A stretch of DNA of 64,000 nt from Massilia sp. PAMC28688 (lineage in GTDB: Bacteria; Pseudomonadota; Gammaproteobacteria; Burkholderiales; Burkholderiaceae_D), in the NCBI RefSeq assembly GCF_019443445.1, contig NZ_CP080378.1:3968001-4032000 (forward strand), in the 5' to 3' direction. Of this stretch, positions 17,012-26,929 are shown piece after piece. The position numbers and the translations under genes are program-made. How positions within the stretch are numbered: position 1 is the stretch's first letter; the number at the start of each line of letters is the position of its first letter. Under the pieces are notes generated by a model that worked only from the letters and a program-made list of their open reading frames with translations, ran no database searches and was not told where the DNA came from.

Positions 17012-19198
17012 ATGTCTTTGTATAATCCAGGTCGGGGGCCAATCGCATTCGTTTCCGTCGGCGTGCTGCTGGCCAGTCATGGGAATGCCCAGCAACCGCC
17101 GGCCGCGCCGGCCAAGCCGGACGCCAGTGCCATGGCGCGGGTGACGGTGTCGGGTACGGCCGATTTCGACGACCGCAAGGAAAGCACGGTGGCGCGCAGC
17201 GTCGTCACCCAGCAAGATATTGTCAAGTTTGGCGACAGCACGATCGAAGACGTGCTGCGGCGGGTTCCCGGCGTGACCGTGGGCAGCGCGGCCGGGCGCA
17301 GCGATGAGATCCGCTTGCGCGGTCTGGCCGGCGGCTATACGCAAATCCTGCTCAATGGCGAGCCGGTCGCACCGGGCTTCTCGATTGGCTCGATTTCCCC
17401 GGTCAGCATCGAACGCATCGAAATAACGCGCGGCGCCACGGCCGACATGAGTGCCCAGGCCATCGCTGGTACCATCAACATCGTCCTCAAGCAGCGCGTC
17501 GCGGCCAATGGGCGCGAAGTCAAGGCGGCGCTGTCCGGTTACCGGGACAATCCCTCGGGCTTTTTGGACGGACAAGTTTCCGGGCGCCGGGGCGCGCTGT
17601 CGTATGCGCTCACGGGCGGCCTGAGCAGCGCTAAAAATACCTTTCCCTCGATCATAGAACAAAGCGGCGTCGATGCTGCCGGCGTCCCGGTGCTGCAGCG
17701 AGTCTCCACCAAGGTCGAATCCGGTCGCATCGACACCGTCAACTTGGCGCCGCGCGCCGACTGGAAACTCGGGGCGGACAATCTGAGCGCCGATGCCCTG
17801 CTGCAGTACCGCAAAACCCGCGGCAGCGTCCTGGACAGCCGCGCCAGCCTCCTGGGTGTTCCCGCCTTGTACGCCGGCAACGACCTGCAGATCGAGATGG
17901 ATACTACCATCGCGCGCTCGCGGCTATCCTGGAGCCGGGCCGGAGGCAACAATGCCAGGCTGGACGTCAAGCTGGGCTTGAGCTACAACCGCCGCAAGGT
18001 GGTCAACGATTTTTATGGCTTTGACGCGGACGGCAACACCGTGCTCGACGAAGACACCGATTCTGACGCCATCGACCGCAGCGTAAGTCCGAGCGGAAAA
18101 TACCGCCTGCCGTATCTGCGTGACCATGCCATCGTTCTGGGCTGGGACAGCGAATTGAGTCAGCGCTCTGAAAACCGCGTGCAACGCCAGCAGGCGCCGG
18201 CCGGCTACCCCGCCCGCAATCTGGACGAACAGTACGATGCCCGTGTGGCCCGGCTGGCCGTGTTCGCACAGGACGAATGGCAGATAGCGCCCGGCTGGTC
18301 GGCCTATCTGGGCCTGCGCTGGGAGGGCTTGCTGACCCGCAGCCAGGCCAATGTGCATGCCGACGTCAGCAGCCGCTCCAGCGTGGTCAGCCCGGCCCTG
18401 CAAACGGTCTGGCAACTGCCCGGCAGCAAGAAGGACCAGGTTCGCCTTGGACTGAGCCGCACCTACAAGGCGCCCACTACGCGCGACCTGATGGCGCGCC
18501 GCTATGTGGCCAACGACAACACACCCACCACCCCCGATTTCCAGGGTAATCCATCGCTGCGCCCTGAGCTGGCGTGGGGTGTCGATCTGGCCTACGAACA
18601 TTATCTGGGCGATGCCGGCATGATCAGTATCAGTGCCACCGCCAGGCGCATCGACGACATCATCCTGTCGCGCATGGGATTGGTAAACAACGTATGGGTG
18701 TCGACTCCGGAGAACAATGGCGACGCCAGTACCCGCGGTGTGGAAATGGAAGGCAAGCTCAGCCTGGCCAAACTCAATAAAGCATTTCCCGAACTGGACT
18801 TGCGCGCCAATATCGCGCGCAACTGGTCGACCGTGCATGCCGTGCCCGGACCGGATAACCGGCTTGATAAACAAATCGAAATCAGCGCCAATGTCGGCGC
18901 CGACTATCGGTTTCGGAATCTTCCTTTGACATTGGGCGGCAATTGCGGCTGGCAAAGCGGCGGCGCGGTGCGGCTGTCGGCCACCCAAAGCGCCAGCTAC
19001 AGCCCGAAACGGGTGCTCGATGTGTACGGTTTATGGAAGGTCGACGCCCGTTCCCAGTGGCGCTTTACCGCGTCCAATCTGCTGCACCAGGACTATGCGG
19101 TGGGCGCGAATTACTTTGACGCGAGCCAGCGCCTGCGTCAGCTCAGCGTCAGCCCAAGCTATGCCGTGCTGCGGGTTGCCTTTGAAATGAAGATTTGA
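17012..19198 (+). CDS. TonB-dependent receptor of the NRPS cluster
   Basis: 728 aa from ATG 17012, chosen because it gives a signal peptide ending in ASHGNAQQ and has an AAGAGA site; a longer frame from 16910 adds 34 unlikely residues. Plug domain with VVTQQDIVKFG, IEDVLRRVPGV, IRLRGL and ILLNGEPV, then a full 22-strand-type barrel to the C-terminus. It has the look of siderophore/peptide receptors. First gene of the operon, 88 bp before NRPS1, so it may take up the peptide product or its metal complex, as in siderophore loci. Metal binding of the product is not proven. Confidence 0.9.
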   Translation: MSLYNPGRGPIAFVSVGVLLASHGNAQQPPAAPAKPDASAMARVTVSGTADFDDRKESTVARSVVTQQDIVKFGDSTIEDVLRRVPGVTVGSAAGRSDEIRLRGLAGGYTQILLNGEPVAPGFSIGSISPVSIERIEITRGATADMSAQAIAGTINIVLKQRVAANGREVKAALSGYRDNPSGFLDGQVSGRRGALSYALTGGLSSAKNTFPSIIEQSGVDAAGVPVLQRVSTKVESGRIDTVNLAPRADWKLGADNLSADALLQYRKTRGSVLDSRASLLGVPALYAGNDLQIEMDTTIARSRLSWSRAGGNNARLDVKLGLSYNRRKVVNDFYGFDADGNTVLDEDTDSDAIDRSVSPSGKYRLPYLRDHAIVLGWDSELSQRSENRVQRQQAPAGYPARNLDEQYDARVARLAVFAQDEWQIAPGWSAYLGLRWEGLLTRSQANVHADVSSRSSVVSPALQTVWQLPGSKKDQVRLGLSRTYKAPTTRDLMARRYVANDNTPTTPDFQGNPSLRPELAWGVDLAYEHYLGDAGMISISATARRIDDIILSRMGLVNNVWVSTPENNGDASTRGVEMEGKLSLAKLNKAFPELDLRANIARNWSTVHAVPGPDNRLDKQIEISANVGADYRFRNLPLTLGGNCGWQSGGAVRLSATQSASYSPKRVLDVYGLWKVDARSQWRFTASNLLHQDYAVGANYFDASQRLRQLSVSPSYAVLRVAFEMKI

Positions 19199-19286
19199 TA
19201 TTTCCCTGAAGCCGCCCATCGCGCAACCTGCGGACGGGCCAGCCAACCGGCATGTGACCTTCTAGCTTCGTACTGACTCGATAACA

Positions 19287-22200
19287 ATGAACATCACCAT
19301 TCCCCAGATGGTCGAGCGCGCCGCGCATGCCACACCGCACGCCTGCGCCGTGGCCGTCGCCTCGGACGGCCCCACGCTTTCGTACGCTGAACTGAACGGA
19401 CGCGCCAATCAGCTCGCGGCTCATCTGCGCGCCGCCGGCATCGGCCGCGGCGCCTTGGTGGCCATCCACCTGGAGCGCTCGCCAGATCTGATCGTGGCGG
19501 TGGTGGGCGTGCTCAAAAGCGGCGCCGCTTTCGTGCCGCTGGCCACCGACCAGCCGGCTGAGCGGCTGCGCGGTTTCATGCTCGACACGGCGACGCCCCT
19601 GTTGATCACCAGCAGTGCTCTGGCGCCGTTGCCCGCCACGGCCGCCGCCACGCTCGACATCGTGCGCGACTGGCCTGCCATCGCCCAACACGGCGATGGC
19701 GACGTCGCCGTGTTGGGCCAGGACCAGGACGTGGCCTTCTGCATCTATACCTCCGGCTCGACGGGCGTGCCGAAAGGTGTGCTGATTCCGCACGCAAACA
19801 TTGCTAACTTGCAGAAGGCGCAGGCGGAATGGTTCCAGGTCGGGCCTGCCGACCGGGTGCTGCAGTTTGCCTCGTTTGGCTTCGATGCGTTCGTGTTCGA
19901 CCTGGTGATGGCCGTCGGCGCCGGCGCCGCACTGGTGCTGCGCCCACCCGAGCTGGACCAGCGCCTGGCCGACGCCATGGCCGCCGCCGGCGTGACGATC
20001 GCGACCTTGCCGCCCGCCTGGCTGGCGCACGCCGACCTCACCCGCGTGGCCAGCCTGCGCTGCGTGATCACGGCAGGCGAAGCGTGCCAGGCCAGCCATC
20101 TGCGCCGCCTGCCGCCGGGGTGCGCCTTTTTCAATGCCTATGGTCCCACCGAAACGACTATCTGGGCCGCCAGTTGCCAGGTCGACCCGGCCGCCGGTCC
20201 CGATAGCGAAGTGCCGCTAGGCCGCGCCGTCGCCGGCGCCAGCCTGTACCTGCTCGACGAAGACGGCCGCCCGGTCGCGCCCGGCGCGGCGGGCCAGATC
20301 CATATCGCTGGCGCCGGACTGGCGCGCGGCTACCTGAACCGCCCCGAGCTGACGGCGGCAGCGTTCATCCCCGATCCGTTCGGCGCGCCCGGCAGCCGCC
20401 TGTACCGCACCGGCGACCAGGGCCGTATGCTCGCGGACGGCCAGATCGCTTTCCTGGGCCGGATCGACCACCAGATCAAGTTGCGCGGCCTGCGCGTGGA
20501 GTTGGGCGAAATCGAAAGTACGCTGTTGCGCGTCGATGGTGTGCGCGCGACCGTGGTGGTGGTACGGGCCGACGCCGCCGGCGAGGCGCGCCTGGTGGCG
20601 TACCTGGTCGCGGGCGCGGCTGCGAACGCGCTCGCAAACCCAGCTGCCAACGGCGCTGCGGGCGGGGGCGGGTTGGCGCGCCACGGCGCCCTGCGCCAGC
20701 AGCTGTTGCGCACGCTCCCCGACTACATGGTGCCGACCGCCTGGGTCTGGGTGGACGCGTTGCCCCTGACCCCAAACGGCAAGGTCGACCGCAATGCGCT
20801 GCCAGTTCCGGACACTTCGCGCGACAGCCTGGGCAGCGCATACGCGGCGCCGCGCAGCGCCACCGAGCGCCTGCTGCTGACCCTGTGGAGCGAGGTGCTC
20901 AAGTTCCCCCAACTGGGTATCCACGATGGCCTGCGCAGCCTGGGCGGGAGCTCGATGCAGGCGGTCTCGCTGGGCTTTCGCGTGAACCGCGCGCTGGGGG
21001 GCGGGCGCCGGCTGCCAGCACCGGTGGGCAACTGCACCATCGCCGAGTATGGCGCGCTGCTCGACGCCGCGCTGGCCGCCAACGCTGGCGCCCAGGTGAG
21101 CGCTGGCGCGCTGCCGGCGCACCGCGACGGCGCCTCGTACGCCCAGCAACAGGTGTGCTTCCTGGAGCAGCTGGGCGAGGGCTGGCGCGCCTACCGCTGC
21201 CACGCCCGTTTCCGCCTGCTGGGAACACTCGACGTGGGCCACCTGGAAGGCGCCCTGAACGCCCTGGTGGCGCGCCACGAGATCCTGCGCACCGGTTTTG
21301 AGCTGGCCGAGGGCCGTCTGCGGCGCCGCGTGGTGCCCGAGGTGCGCGTGACGCTGCCGTATCTGGACTTGGCGGCGCACGGACCGGCCGAGCGTGCGCG
21401 TGCACTCGACGCCGTCATGGCCGATCATCTGGCCCATCGCTTCGACGTACGCACGCCGCCGCTGGTGCGCTGGCACCTGGTGAAACTGGCGGCGCATGAA
21501 CACCAGCTGATCCAGTCCGAACACCACAACGTGCATGACGGGCAGTCGTTCCGCATCTTGCTGTCCGATCTGGCCGAACTGTACAGCAGCTTGCGCCAGG
21601 GCCGGACATCGCGACTGCCGCAGATCGAAGCGCACTACAGCGATTTCTGCGCCGAAGAAGCCATCTGGATGGCCTCGGCCGATTTCAGCGCCCAGATGGA
21701 TTCCTGGGCCGAGCGCCTGGGCGGCTTCGATGAGCAGCTGCGCCTGTTTCAAGACCGAAAGTCCGGCAGCGCGCAACGCTTCGTTGGCGCCCAGCTGCGC
21801 GTAGCAGCCTCGGTCGGCCTGTTCGACCAAATCAACCGCAGCGCCGCCGCCCATGGAGTATCGCGCTATGTGTTCATGCTGGCCGCGTTCGCCGTCCTGT
21901 GCGCCCGCCATGGCAGGCAGCAGCAGTTCCTGATCGGCAGCGCGCTGGCCAACCGCGCCGACGCGCGCTTCCAATGGACCACGGGGATGTTCGTCAGTAT
22001 GGTGCCGATTCCGTTTTCGATCGATGCGCACCAGCCGTTTGCCGAGCTGTTGCAGGCGGTGGCGCGCGACACCGACTTTGCGCTGGCCCACAGCGCCGTG
22101 CCGCTTGGCGAAATCGTCAAGCGCCTGGGCTGGTCGCAGCGCCTGCAGGGTGACGCCCCGTTCAATGTCGGCTTTTCATTTCACGATTCTCTGGACGCCG

Positions 22201-24299
22201 CGCCGCAGTTCGACGGCCTGCAGGTGGAGCTGGAAGAAGCACTGGCCAACGGTTCGTCCAAATTTGACCTGAGTGTGGTCGGCATCCTGGGCAACAGCTC
22301 CGCTGCCCAGCCGCTGGAACTGGTCTTTGAATACAACACCGACATGTTCGAGCGCGCCGCCGTCGAGGATCTGGCGCAGCACTACCTGGTGCTGCTGGAC
22401 GCGGCTAGCGAAGCGCCACAGCGTGCCTTGTGGCAGCTGCCCTTGCTGGGACAAGCGCAGCTGGCCGCCCTGCGCGCACTCGGCACCGGCGCCGCGCGCC
22501 CGCTGCGCCAGCTGGGCGTGCATCAGCTGTTCGAGGCGCAGGTTGGGCGCGATGGCGCGGCGGTCGCGCTCGAATTCGGCGCGGCCCGCTTGAGCTACGC
22601 CGAGCTCGATGCCAGGGCTAACCAGCTGGCCCATCAGCTGCGCGCCTTGGGCGTCGGGCCGGATGTGCTGGTAGCCATTTGCGCCGAGCGCAGCCTGGAG
22701 ATGGTGATCGGCTTGCTGGGCATTCTCAAAGCCGGCGGCGCCTACGTGCCGCTAGACCCGGACCATCCGCCCCGGCGCCTGGCCTACATGCTGGAAGACT
22801 GCGCCGCGCCCGTGCTGCTCACCCAGCAGCATCTGCTCAAGCGACTGCCGGCCAGCGCGGCGCATACCCTGTGTCTAGACAGCCAGTGGGACAGCATCGC
22901 CACCCACCCGCGCAGCAGCGCGGGACTGGACGTGCTACCCCAGCAACTGGCCTATTGCATCTACACGTCCGGCTCGACCGGCCAGCCCAAGGGCGCGCTC
23001 AACACGCACCAGGGCGTGGTCAACCGTCTGGACTGGATGCAGCACCAGTATGGACTGAACGGCAGCGACGCCGTCATGCAGAAGACCCCGTTTTCCTTCG
23101 ACGTTTCGGTGTGGGAGTTTTTCTGGACCCTCGCCAGCGGCGCCAGGCTGGTGATCGCCCAGCCCGACGGGCACAAGGATCCGGCCTATCTGGCCAGCCT
23201 GATCGCGCAGTGCGACATCACGACGGTTCACTTCGTGCCGTCCATGTTGCCAGCCTTCTTGGATTTCACCGACGCCAGCCGCTGCGCCAGCCTGCGCCGC
23301 GTGTTTTGCAGTGGCGAAGCCTTGCCCTACGCCGTGCAGCAGCGCTTTACGGCGCTGCTGCCGTGCCAGCTGCACAACCTGTACGGACCGACCGAAGCGG
23401 CGGTCGACGTGACCTATGTCGACTGCACAGCGGCGCGCCCGGACCGCAGGGTGCCGATCGGCCAACCGCTGGCCAATACCTGCATCCATCTGCTGGACGC
23501 CCAGCTGCAGCCGGTACCGGTCGGGGTCGCCGGTGAGCTCTTTATCGGCGGCATTCAGCTGGCGCGCGGCTACCTGCGGCGCCCCGACCTTACGGCGGAA
23601 AAATTTATCCCCGATCCGTTCGGCGCACCCGGCAGTCGCATGTACCGCAGCGGCGACCTGGCCCGCTATCTGCCCGATGGTCATATCGAATTTCTGTCCC
23701 GCCTGGACCACCAGGTCAAGATCCGCGGCCTGCGCATGGAGCTGGGCGAGATCGAAGCGGCGCTGTTAGGCTGCGCCGGGGTAGGCGCGGCCGGGGTCAT
23801 GGCCGAGCCGGACGGCGCCGGCGCGCTGCGCCTGGTGGCCTACGTGGCCGGACCGGAGCCGGGGGCCTTGAACGGCGCGACCCTGCAGGCGCAATTGCTG
23901 GCCAGTTTGCCAGACTATATGGTGCCGGCCCTGTATGTCGCGCTGGAGGCCCTGCCGCTCAACGCCAGCGGCAAGCTCGATCGTCAGGCGCTCTCGGCCG
24001 CACCTTCGGCCCCTTCCACGCCCCCCGCCGCAGCGCCCATTGCCAACCGGGGCCAGGCGGCACATCCGCCCACACTACAGGCGACGCTGGAGATCCTGCA
24101 TAGCGTCATGCCCGGCACCGCGCTGGCGCCGCAGGACGACCTGTTCGCCAAGGGCCTGCATTCGATCGCCATGATGCGCTTCGTGGCCCAGTGCCGCGAA
24201 CGCATGGGCGTCACCCTCAAGGTGCGTGACGTGTACAAGATGTCGACGGCACACGCCATTGCCGAGGCGATCCAGGCGGCCAGGGCCGTGGCGCCATGA
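19287..24299 (+). CDS. NRPS1: A-PCP-C-A-PCP
   Basis: 1,670 aa with no starter condensation domain, so it starts the peptide. A1 about 1-510 (SGSTG near 156-160), PCP1 with GGSS (Ser near 555), C with HHNVHDG (746-752), A2 about 1060-1565 (SGSTG near 1228), PCP2 with GLHS (Ser1626). Pocket residues read by alignment to GrsA: A1 D-A-F-T-I-A-A-I-W-K, close to the Phe code DAWTIAAICK, so Phe or a similar aromatic residue; A2 D-V-W-H-F-S-L-V-D-K, the Ser code. No epimerase domain. PCP2 has Leu in place of the second Gly of the usual GGHS. The stop overlaps the LanB-like gene by ATGA. Confidence 0.95.
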   Translation: MNITIPQMVERAAHATPHACAVAVASDGPTLSYAELNGRANQLAAHLRAAGIGRGALVAIHLERSPDLIVAVVGVLKSGAAFVPLATDQPAERLRGFMLDTATPLLITSSALAPLPATAAATLDIVRDWPAIAQHGDGDVAVLGQDQDVAFCIYTSGSTGVPKGVLIPHANIANLQKAQAEWFQVGPADRVLQFASFGFDAFVFDLVMAVGAGAALVLRPPELDQRLADAMAAAGVTIATLPPAWLAHADLTRVASLRCVITAGEACQASHLRRLPPGCAFFNAYGPTETTIWAASCQVDPAAGPDSEVPLGRAVAGASLYLLDEDGRPVAPGAAGQIHIAGAGLARGYLNRPELTAAAFIPDPFGAPGSRLYRTGDQGRMLADGQIAFLGRIDHQIKLRGLRVELGEIESTLLRVDGVRATVVVVRADAAGEARLVAYLVAGAAANALANPAANGAAGGGGLARHGALRQQLLRTLPDYMVPTAWVWVDALPLTPNGKVDRNALPVPDTSRDSLGSAYAAPRSATERLLLTLWSEVLKFPQLGIHDGLRSLGGSSMQAVSLGFRVNRALGGGRRLPAPVGNCTIAEYGALLDAALAANAGAQVSAGALPAHRDGASYAQQQVCFLEQLGEGWRAYRCHARFRLLGTLDVGHLEGALNALVARHEILRTGFELAEGRLRRRVVPEVRVTLPYLDLAAHGPAERARALDAVMADHLAHRFDVRTPPLVRWHLVKLAAHEHQLIQSEHHNVHDGQSFRILLSDLAELYSSLRQGRTSRLPQIEAHYSDFCAEEAIWMASADFSAQMDSWAERLGGFDEQLRLFQDRKSGSAQRFVGAQLRVAASVGLFDQINRSAAAHGVSRYVFMLAAFAVLCARHGRQQQFLIGSALANRADARFQWTTGMFVSMVPIPFSIDAHQPFAELLQAVARDTDFALAHSAVPLGEIVKRLGWSQRLQGDAPFNVGFSFHDSLDAAPQFDGLQVELEEALANGSSKFDLSVVGILGNSSAAQPLELVFEYNTDMFERAAVEDLAQHYLVLLDAASEAPQRALWQLPLLGQAQLAALRALGTGAARPLRQLGVHQLFEAQVGRDGAAVALEFGAARLSYAELDARANQLAHQLRALGVGPDVLVAICAERSLEMVIGLLGILKAGGAYVPLDPDHPPRRLAYMLEDCAAPVLLTQQHLLKRLPASAAHTLCLDSQWDSIATHPRSSAGLDVLPQQLAYCIYTSGSTGQPKGALNTHQGVVNRLDWMQHQYGLNGSDAVMQKTPFSFDVSVWEFFWTLASGARLVIAQPDGHKDPAYLASLIAQCDITTVHFVPSMLPAFLDFTDASRCASLRRVFCSGEALPYAVQQRFTALLPCQLHNLYGPTEAAVDVTYVDCTAARPDRRVPIGQPLANTCIHLLDAQLQPVPVGVAGELFIGGIQLARGYLRRPDLTAEKFIPDPFGAPGSRMYRSGDLARYLPDGHIEFLSRLDHQVKIRGLRMELGEIEAALLGCAGVGAAGVMAEPDGAGALRLVAYVAGPEPGALNGATLQAQLLASLPDYMVPALYVALEALPLNASGKLDRQALSAAPSAPSTPPAAAPIANRGQAAHPPTLQATLEILHSVMPGTALAPQDDLFAKGLHSIAMMRFVAQCRERMGVTLKVRDVYKMSTAHAIAEAIQAARAVAP

Positions 24300-26929
24300 G
24301 GAATGTGCTGAACCTGCCGCAAGCGGGCGCCGGGCCCGCGCCCCACCTGAGCGCGCCGAGCGCGCACGGCTGGTCGTTCTGGCGCGTGCTGGAATGCCGC
24401 TCGGCCGGCTTCCCCGCAGCAGCCGTGCTGGGCTTTGCCGACCCCGACTGCGCCGCTGCCGCCGATGCCCTGGTCCGCGCCCGGAGCGACGCGCTCGATG
24501 CCTGGAACGGGGTGCGCGCCGGCGTCAAGGCGCGGATCAAGGCGATGCTGGACGACGTGCGCCATGACCCGCCCGCCAGTGCCCGCCACCGCCAACTGCA
24601 ACAAGAGATTCTGGCATTGCGCGCCGACGCCAAGGCTATCGACCGGCGCCAGTTCAGCGCGGCGTTTTGTGCGCGCACGCCACTGCAGACCGTGCAGGCG
24701 CTGCGCGCTGCCGAAGCGAGCCGGCAGCTGGCTGCCGCGCGCTACGACGCCAGCGTGGCCGCCGCCCACAAGCGCAGCCGCGACTGTGCCAGCGCGTTTG
24801 CCCGCACGCCGCGCTTTGCCGAGGCGGTGACATGGCAAAATCCGCTGGCGGCCCACAGCGCCGTTGCGCTGCTGGCCACGCCGTCGGGCGACGGCGCCGG
24901 GGCTGCCCGGCTGCGCCGCAGCGAGCAGCTGGTCGCCATGTATGCGCAGCGCTACTGCACCAAGAACGACACCATTGGCTTTTTCGGCCCGGTAGGCTGG
25001 GCCACTCTTGGCGACGGGCCGGAGCCGATCCGCTATCACTGCGAAGCGCACTTGCTGGCGCGCCGCAGCGTGTATTTCGAGGACTGGGCGATCCAGGCCC
25101 TGGCCGCGCGCTTGTCGGCCCGGCCCGCTCTGCGCCAGTGGTGCACGCCGCGGCGCATGCCGTATCTGCGCCTCGAAGGGGTGACCTTGCATTTGCCAAC
25201 CGGCGCCGCCACGCGCCTGAGCGACGAACAAGCGGCCGTGCTGGGCGCTTGCGACGGCCAGCTCACGGCCGCCGCGATCGCCGCTGCGCTCACGGCCAAT
25301 CCCTTCCTCGACTTCAACAGCGCGGACGAGGTGTATGCCATCATGGAGGAACTGGCAGCAAGCCAGCGCCTGGCCTGGGGCTTTGCGGTATGCGCCAGCG
25401 ACGCCTGGCCGGAACGCCATCTGCGCACCCAACTGCAGGCGATCACCGACGACGCGCAGCGCCTGCCGGCGGTGGCCGCGCTCGACGCGCTGGAAGCGGC
25501 GCGCGCCGCTCTGGCCGCCGCGGCCGGTGACGCCCGCGCCGTGGCCAGCTCATCCGCGCAGCTGGGGGCCGTATTCGAGCAGGTCTGCGGCCTGCCTTCG
25601 AACCGCCGCGCCGGCGAAACCTACGGTGCGCGTACGCTCGCATACGAAGACTGCCAGCGCGCTATGAGCGTGCAGCTGGGCACGCAGCTGAGCGCACCTC
25701 TGCAGGCCGCGCTCGACCCGGTGCTGGCCAGCGCGCGTTGGTTCTGCTACCAGCTGGCGCTCGGCTTCGGGCTGGCTTTCGAGGCGATCTTCGAGCGCCT
25801 GGCGCGCGCCGACGGCGCACTCAACTTCACCGCTTTCTGGGCCGACGCCCAGGGGCTGTTCTTCGGCGCCGCGGCGTTCGATGCCAGTGCCATCCAGGCC
25901 CAGCTGTGGGAGCGCTGGGAAGCCATTTTGGCCGCGCCGGCGGTGCGCCCATGTGTGCAGCACGACAGCGCCGCCGTCATGGCCGCCATCGGGGCCGCTT
26001 TCGACGTGCCGCACTGCGGCTGGCGCGCCGCTTGCCACCAAAGCCCGGACGTGATGATTGCCGCTGCCGACGTGGACGCTGTCGCGCGCGGCGAGTACCT
26101 CTTCGTGCTTGGCGAACTGCACTTGGGCCTGAACACGCTGATGAACCATTCTGCCGTCAACCAGTTCGACGAGCCCTGGCGCCTGCTGGCGATGCTGGCC
26201 GCCGATCGCGGCGCCCCACGCATCATGCCGTGCCTGTCGCGCGCCGGCACGCAGCAGCCGATCCGGGTGCAGACCGTACTCGAACCAGGGGTTGACATTG
26301 AGCTGTGTTTTTCGCACGACGCGCGCCCGCTCGATCCGGCCAGCGCGCTCGATATCGGCCAGCTGGTAGTGCAGCGGGAGCAGGGCGGCGCCGCTTTGGT
26401 GGTGCAAACGCGTGATGGCGCGCGCAGTTTCGCGCTGCTGGACGTATTCGGCGAGCTGCTGTCCGGTTTCGCCGCCGACAAATTCGCGCTCCTGGCCCAC
26501 GCGCCGTACCGCCCGCGCATCGCCATCGACCGCCTGGTGGTGCAACGTCAGGCCTGGCGCTTCAGCTGCGCCGAGCTGCCCTTCGTGGCATGCACCGACA
26601 GCGCTGCCGCGTTTCTGGAGGCGCGCAGCTGGCGCTTGGAGCGCCAGCTGCCGCGCTGGGTGTTCGTCAAGACGCCATGGGAGCAAAAGCCCTTCTATCT
26701 CGATTTCGACAGCCCCCTGTACGTGTGGCTCCTGGCGCGCCAGATCCGCAACGCCCAGGATGGCGGCGTGGACTGCGCCACCCTGATCGGCATGAGCGAA
26801 ATGCTGCCGGCTCACAGCCAAGCCTGGCTGAGCGACGCCGAAGGCCATACCTACACCAGCGAGTTGCGAATCGTGGCGATCCATGCCGACGATGCGAACG
26901 CGTTCACCCATCAGGCAGGAAGGCCATGA
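24296..26929 (+). CDS. LanB-like dehydratase (N-terminal domain type) inside NRPS operon
   Basis: 877 aa. The sequence follows the lantibiotic dehydratase N-terminal family: YCTKNDTIGFFGPVGW at about residue 220, RRSVYFEDW, a conserved GELHLGLNTL, and the ending LPRWVFVKTPWEQKPFYLD. It appears to contain only this tRNA-dependent domain; no SpaB_C elimination domain is encoded in it or nearby. Family members use glutamyl- or other aminoacyl-tRNA to modify Ser/Thr or to extend a peptide (PEARLs). Here it is translationally coupled (ATGA) to both NRPS1 and the exporter, with no RiPP precursor in sight. It might act on the Ser residue loaded by A2; this is speculative. Confidence 0.8.
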   Translation: MRNVLNLPQAGAGPAPHLSAPSAHGWSFWRVLECRSAGFPAAAVLGFADPDCAAAADALVRARSDALDAWNGVRAGVKARIKAMLDDVRHDPPASARHRQLQQEILALRADAKAIDRRQFSAAFCARTPLQTVQALRAAEASRQLAAARYDASVAAAHKRSRDCASAFARTPRFAEAVTWQNPLAAHSAVALLATPSGDGAGAARLRRSEQLVAMYAQRYCTKNDTIGFFGPVGWATLGDGPEPIRYHCEAHLLARRSVYFEDWAIQALAARLSARPALRQWCTPRRMPYLRLEGVTLHLPTGAATRLSDEQAAVLGACDGQLTAAAIAAALTANPFLDFNSADEVYAIMEELAASQRLAWGFAVCASDAWPERHLRTQLQAITDDAQRLPAVAALDALEAARAALAAAAGDARAVASSSAQLGAVFEQVCGLPSNRRAGETYGARTLAYEDCQRAMSVQLGTQLSAPLQAALDPVLASARWFCYQLALGFGLAFEAIFERLARADGALNFTAFWADAQGLFFGAAAFDASAIQAQLWERWEAILAAPAVRPCVQHDSAAVMAAIGAAFDVPHCGWRAACHQSPDVMIAAADVDAVARGEYLFVLGELHLGLNTLMNHSAVNQFDEPWRLLAMLAADRGAPRIMPCLSRAGTQQPIRVQTVLEPGVDIELCFSHDARPLDPASALDIGQLVVQREQGGAALVVQTRDGARSFALLDVFGELLSGFAADKFALLAHAPYRPRIAIDRLVVQRQAWRFSCAELPFVACTDSAAAFLEARSWRLERQLPRWVFVKTPWEQKPFYLDFDSPLYVWLLARQIRNAQDGGVDCATLIGMSEMLPAHSQAWLSDAEGHTYTSELRIVAIHADDANAFTHQAGRP

